A stretch of 18,675 nucleotides of DNA, taken from assembly GCA_905235955.1 (NCBI GenBank), contig CAJONN010000097.1, positions 1-18,675 of the forward strand, written 5' to 3'. The position numbers and the translations under genes are program-made. Below, piece by piece: positions 15,054-18,675 of this stretch; within the stretch, counting starts at the first letter, position 1; every line of letters begins with the position of its first letter. The notes beneath the pieces are model-generated. The model had not been told where the DNA came from. It worked only from the letters and a program-made list of their open reading frames with translations, and did no database searches. Origin of the DNA: an uncultured Marinilabiliaceae bacterium (GTDB lineage Bacteria > Bacteroidota > Bacteroidia > Bacteroidales > Marinilabiliaceae).

Positions 15054-16955
15054 ATGAGTGAACAGATAAAACACGAATGCGGCATTGTACTCGTCCGCCT
15101 ACTCAAACCATTAGAATATTACGAGCAGAAATATGGCACATGGCAATATGGCCTCGACAAGCTCTACTTACTTATGGAAAAACAGCACAACCGCGGACAA
15201 GATGGCGCAGGAGCTGTTGGACTAAAAATAGAGCAACCTGCTGGCAAAAAATTCATAGCTCGCGCTCGTTCCAACGGAGCCAATCCGATACAAGACGTAA
15301 TGGACGAGATACACTCAGCCATGCAAAAAGTTGGCGGTGGCGAATTGGCCAAAAACGCTACATGGGCAAAAGAAAACATACCCTTTGCAGGCGAACTCTA
15401 CCTCGGACACTTGCGCTACGGCACATTTGGCAACAACAACATCGACTACGTTCACCCCGTAATGCGCGAAAACAACTGGCGTAGCCGAAACCTTGTAATG
15501 GCTGGCAACTTCAACCTCACCAACGTAGACGAAATATACAATGCACTCATTGAGCTTGGTCAGCACCCCAATGACTATTCTGACACTGTAACAATATTGG
15601 AAAACGTTGGTCACTTCCTCGATGAAGAGGTGCAACTACTCTTCCGCCAATACAAAAACGAAGGCTTACCCAACAAAGAAATTTCACTCTGCATAGAGAA
15701 AGACCTCGATGTACGCAAAATACTCGAACGCTCATCGCGCAAATGGGATGGTGGCTACGTTATTGCAGGCCTGTTTGGTCATGGCGATGCCTTTGTAACG
15801 CGCGACCCATGGGGCATTCGCCCAGCCTATTATTATTATGACGATGAAATAGCCGTAGTAGCTTCAGAACGCCCTGTGATACAAACAGCTATCAACGTGC
15901 GTGCATGCCAAGTGCAAGAGCTACAACCCGGTCATGCTATCATCATCAAAAAAGATGGTACCGTAAGTGTCGACCTCGTCAGAGTGCCACAAGAACGCCG
16001 GTCATGCTCATTTGAGCGCATATACTTCTCACGTGGTTCTGACCGCGACATATATCAGGAACGCAAACGTTTGGGCTTCCTCCTTGCTCCTACATTGCTC
16101 GAAAAAGTTGATTACGACATAGAAAATACTGTATTTTCATACATACCTAACACTGCAGAAACTGCATTCTTTGGCCTGACAGAAGGCGTAAGCCACTATG
16201 TAAAAGAGCATCAGAAAGAACTGATAAACAAACACTTATCAGAAGGCACGCTCACACCAGAAAAGATAAACGAGATAATGCAGCCTCGTCCACGTTTTGA
16301 AAAAATAGCCGTGAAAGATGTGAAGATGCGCACCTTTATTGCAGCCGATTCTGGTCGCGACAATATGGTAGGACACGTCTATGACGTAACGTATGGTATT
16401 GTAAAAAACCAAAAAGATACGCTCATCGTTATCGACGACTCAATAGTGCGCGGTACAACGCTGAAAAAGAGCATCTTACGCATCATCGACCGTTTGCATC
16501 CAAAGAAGATAATCATCGTATCGTCGGCACCACAGATACGCTACCCAGACTGCTACGGCATCGATATGGCTAAGCTTGGTGACTTCTGTGCCTTTGCTGC
16601 TGCCATCGAACTGCTCAAAGATAATGGCATGGAGAACGTCATCGAAGATGTCTACAAACGTTGTAAAGAGCAACAATTCTTGCCTAAAGAGGAGATTGTT
16701 AACTGCGTAAAAGACATCTACCGACCATTTACTGTTGAACAAATTTCAGCAAAAATAGCTCAAATGCTTCGCCCAGAAGATATCGATGCAGAGGTTGAAA
16801 TTGTGTTCCAAACCATCGAAAACCTCCACAAAGCTTGTCCCAACGACAATGGCGACTGGTACTTCACAGGCGACTACCCTACTCCGGGTGGCAACAAGGT
16901 GGTAAACACATCGTTTATCAACTACATAGAGGGCCGAAATCAGAGAGCTTATTAA
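15054..16955 (+). CDS. PurF-like amidophosphoribosyltransferase paralogue
   Basis: A PurF-like protein of 633 residues from the ATG at 15054. A TTG at 15012 could add 14 residues but lies inside a hairpin, so I reject it. The glutaminase half starts MSEQIKHECGI; Cys9 is the likely nucleophile (not exposed by a leading methionine alone). It continues with EKQHNRGQDGAG, LGHLRYGTFG, AGNFNLTN and RDPWGIRPAYYYY. The phosphoribosyl half has CSFERIYFSRGSD, FSYIPNTAE and the PRPP loop VIDDSIVRGTT (about 459-469). It is longer than classical PurF (about 470-505 residues), with an N-terminal insertion (EYYEQKYGTWQYGLDKLYLL) and a C-terminal extension. It matches a paralogue I recall from Bacteroidetes genomes. 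Both active sites look complete, so it may catalyse the first step of purine synthesis or a related PRPP amidation. No purine genes are next to it. Confidence 0.88.
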   Translation: MSEQIKHECGIVLVRLLKPLEYYEQKYGTWQYGLDKLYLLMEKQHNRGQDGAGAVGLKIEQPAGKKFIARARSNGANPIQDVMDEIHSAMQKVGGGELAKNATWAKENIPFAGELYLGHLRYGTFGNNNIDYVHPVMRENNWRSRNLVMAGNFNLTNVDEIYNALIELGQHPNDYSDTVTILENVGHFLDEEVQLLFRQYKNEGLPNKEISLCIEKDLDVRKILERSSRKWDGGYVIAGLFGHGDAFVTRDPWGIRPAYYYYDDEIAVVASERPVIQTAINVRACQVQELQPGHAIIIKKDGTVSVDLVRVPQERRSCSFERIYFSRGSDRDIYQERKRLGFLLAPTLLEKVDYDIENTVFSYIPNTAETAFFGLTEGVSHYVKEHQKELINKHLSEGTLTPEKINEIMQPRPRFEKIAVKDVKMRTFIAADSGRDNMVGHVYDVTYGIVKNQKDTLIVIDDSIVRGTTLKKSILRIIDRLHPKKIIIVSSAPQIRYPDCYGIDMAKLGDFCAFAAAIELLKDNGMENVIEDVYKRCKEQQFLPKEEIVNCVKDIYRPFTVEQISAKIAQMLRPEDIDAEVEIVFQTIENLHKACPNDNGDWYFTGDYPTPGGNKVVNTSFINYIEGRNQRAY

Positions 16956-16980
16956 AGATTTTTTATATCATTTTTTATAG

Positions 16981-17014
16981 TGTAGAGATGCTGCATTGTG
17001 TTGGCGTCTCTACA
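16981..17014. terminator. Hairpin after the purF-like gene
   Basis: TGTAGAGATGC (16981-16991) pairs with GCGTCTCTACA (17004-17014) over 11 bases with one G-U pair and a 12-base loop. It begins 26 bases after the purF-like stop and is followed by a weak TTATTGCTT tail. It could act as a terminator or processing site between this gene and the flippase. Confidence 0.5.
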
Positions 17015-17046
17015 TTATTGCTTAAAACAAAACCTCAAGATTTACA

Positions 17047-18594
17047 TTGCAAACCAATAGTCATACCAATGGCAAGAGAATAGCGCGCAACACACTGTTT
17101 CTCTACATCCGACAACTTATCACAATGGCGGTAGGGGTGTTTACGTCGCGCATTGTGCTCGATGCGTTGGGCAAAACAGATTTCGGTATCTATAGTGCAG
17201 TAGGTGGCATTGTGATAGTTTTTTCGTTTCTCAACGGCGTAATGGCTTCAGCCTGCAATAGATATTTTGCCATTGAAATAGGGCGCGATAATACTGAAGG
17301 GTTGCGCAAAGTGTTTAGCCTCAACATTACAGTTTTTATTTTTATAGCTCTGATAATCATTGTTTTATCAGAAAGTGCCGGACTATGGTTTGTTGCCAAT
17401 AAATTAGTCTATCCGCCCGAACGTGTCGTAGCTGTGCACTGGGTATATCAACTCTCGATACTTACTTTTATAATCAGTATGCTCACTACACCATTCAGAG
17501 CACTCATTATTGCCTACGAAAATATGAAAGTGTTCGCATATTGTGGCATTGCTGAAGCTCTGCTCAAATTGGGGTTGGTGTTGGCGCTGTGCATTCTCAC
17601 TGCCGATAAGTTAATACTCTACGGCATTGCTATGTTGTTGGTAAACGTAAGCATCGGAGCGTTTTATTTTACTTATTGCTACAAACACTACGTGGCAAGC
17701 CATTATGTGCGCCAATGGGATGGGCAACTATTCAGAGAGATAGTTGGTTATACGGGTTGGAATGTGATAGGCAACTTGGCAGTGATAGGCAAAACACAAG
17801 GCATCAATATTTTGTTCAACGTATTTTTCGGTCCGATAGTAAATGCAGCTCAAGCCATAGCCACACAAGTATCGTCGGTGGTGTATCAGTTTTCATACAA
17901 CTTTACGACGGCTGTTGCACCACAGATAACCAAATCGTATTCGGTTGGACATACAGATGAGATGCTTGCATTGCTTTGCAAAAGCTCCAAATACTCTTAT
18001 TTTCTGATGTTTATTGTAGTACTACCAGTAACAATAATGCTACCTTTGCTGCTCGACATTTGGCTTGTAGAAGTACCAGAAGGGTGCGTTGTTTTTGCAC
18101 AACTTACACTTATCAATGCTCTTATCGATTCACTCTCAATACCCACAGCATACGCCATACAAGCTACAGGCAACGTAAAGTGGTATCAGATATTTATAGG
18201 TATTACGTTGCTGCTGATAATTCCAATATCATATTTGCTCATAATGTGCTTCAATATCAATGCATGGGCTGTACTGATAGTGAGTATTTGTGCATCGGTT
18301 GTAGCGCAAATAGTTAGAGTTATTTTTGTAAAAAGAGTTCACGGATTGTTGGTGCGAACCTACATCAAGAGTGTAGTTTTTCCAATAGTTGGTGCAACAA
18401 TAGTTGCAATAGTGATACCAATAACAATGCTCAACACTCTGACACTCACACCATTGAATTACATACTCATAGCTACAATTTCGCTTATAATGGTTATCAT
18501 CGCAATATGGCTTGTAGGGCTAACGAAAACAGAACGCAGTGAGCTAAAAATGGCAATATGCAAACTACCATGCATACAATTGTTTCTAAGGTAA
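17047..18594 (+). CDS. Polysaccharide flippase-like membrane protein (Wzx/MATE-like, MOP superfamily)
   Basis: A 515-residue integral membrane protein with about 12-14 hydrophobic segments spread over its length. The N-terminal block GKRIARNTLFLYIRQLITM, then FTSRIVLDALGKTDFGIYSAVGG, and NPFR-like TTPFRALIIAYENMKVF near residue 155 are typical of Bacteroidales lipopolysaccharide/O-antigen flippases. Such proteins move lipid-linked oligosaccharide repeat units across the inner membrane. The start is a TTG at 17047: an in-frame stop lies at 17023-17025, no in-frame ATG comes between, and the next in-frame ATG (LITM, codon 27) would remove conserved residues. No glycosyltransferases are in the window, so the exported glycan is unknown. 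It is the last gene and begins 91 bases after the purF-like gene, behind a hairpin. Confidence 0.85.
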   Translation: MQTNSHTNGKRIARNTLFLYIRQLITMAVGVFTSRIVLDALGKTDFGIYSAVGGIVIVFSFLNGVMASACNRYFAIEIGRDNTEGLRKVFSLNITVFIFIALIIIVLSESAGLWFVANKLVYPPERVVAVHWVYQLSILTFIISMLTTPFRALIIAYENMKVFAYCGIAEALLKLGLVLALCILTADKLILYGIAMLLVNVSIGAFYFTYCYKHYVASHYVRQWDGQLFREIVGYTGWNVIGNLAVIGKTQGINILFNVFFGPIVNAAQAIATQVSSVVYQFSYNFTTAVAPQITKSYSVGHTDEMLALLCKSSKYSYFLMFIVVLPVTIMLPLLLDIWLVEVPEGCVVFAQLTLINALIDSLSIPTAYAIQATGNVKWYQIFIGITLLLIIPISYLLIMCFNINAWAVLIVSICASVVAQIVRVIFVKRVHGLLVRTYIKSVVFPIVGATIVAIVIPITMLNTLTLTPLNYILIATISLIMVIIAIWLVGLTKTERSELKMAICKLPCIQLFLR

Positions 18595-18675
18595 CAACTC
18601 GCTCTTGTGGCGTATACATCAGAAATTGCGCCACCAACAACTCATTAACAATCAAACATATATAACTTAAGTTTC
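18595..18675. other. Gene-free right edge
   Basis: Eighty-one bases after the flippase stop. A weak 6-base stem GTGGCG/CGCCAC (18607-18612 and 18629-18634) is the only structure. The final 12 bases, AACTTAAGTTTC, match 11 of 12 bases of 7809-7820, the outer end of the inverted repeat near tatC. Confidence 0.35.

Overview
The window looks like a chromosomal segment of a Bacteroidales bacterium (Bacteroides/Prevotella/Muribaculaceae type). Evidence: a SusC/SusD outer-membrane glycan uptake pair with a DUF1735-type surface lipoprotein, several -7 boxes of the Bacteroidetes form TAnnTTTG (each reads TATCTTTG), few Shine-Dalgarno sequences, and a two-component TatA/TatC locus next to a U32 'peptidase'. 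Coding DNA is moderately AT-rich and intergenic DNA strongly AT-rich. The genus cannot be fixed from the sequence.

Layout. From 1 to 6907, on the minus strand and in the order susC, susD, DUF1735/discoidin lipoprotein, lies the start of a polysaccharide utilization locus. Its last visible gene is broken by a 2-base frameshift that separates the C-terminal discoidin (F5/8 type C) domain. From 6908 to 8097 there is no gene: an AT-rich susC leader with a triple TTTCATAA repeat, followed by a dense cluster of palindromic repeats with three copies of a ~97-bp box-hairpin-box unit, two large hairpins and a 273-bp segment bounded by perfect 15-bp inverted repeats. From 8098 to 10901, minus strand, is a tight cluster U32/RlhA-like protein - tatA - tatC. 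It is preceded at 10914-11217 by a GC-rich structured RNA with its own promoter and a strong intrinsic terminator ending 12 bases before the U32 start codon. From 11319 to 11733 is a small exported OB-fold protein, also frameshifted by a dinucleotide change. From 11897 to 14174 are metY and cysK, a sulfur-assimilation pair with a strong terminator. From 14545 the strand switches to plus: a SPOR-domain exported protein, a PurF-like amidophosphoribosyltransferase paralogue, and a Wzx/MATE-like flippase.

How the genes fit together. SusC/SusD import glycans and the lipoprotein probably helps capture them at the surface. MetY and CysK put sulfide into homocysteine and cysteine. The U32 protein probably hydroxylates rRNA, and TatAC exports folded proteins. 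The right-hand genes are housekeeping or envelope functions with no obvious mutual link.

I found no complete new defence or mobile system. The observations most worth following are the structured RNA in front of rlhA-tatAC, the palindromic repeat cluster, the two dinucleotide frameshifts, and tandem repeat motifs in front of susC and metY.
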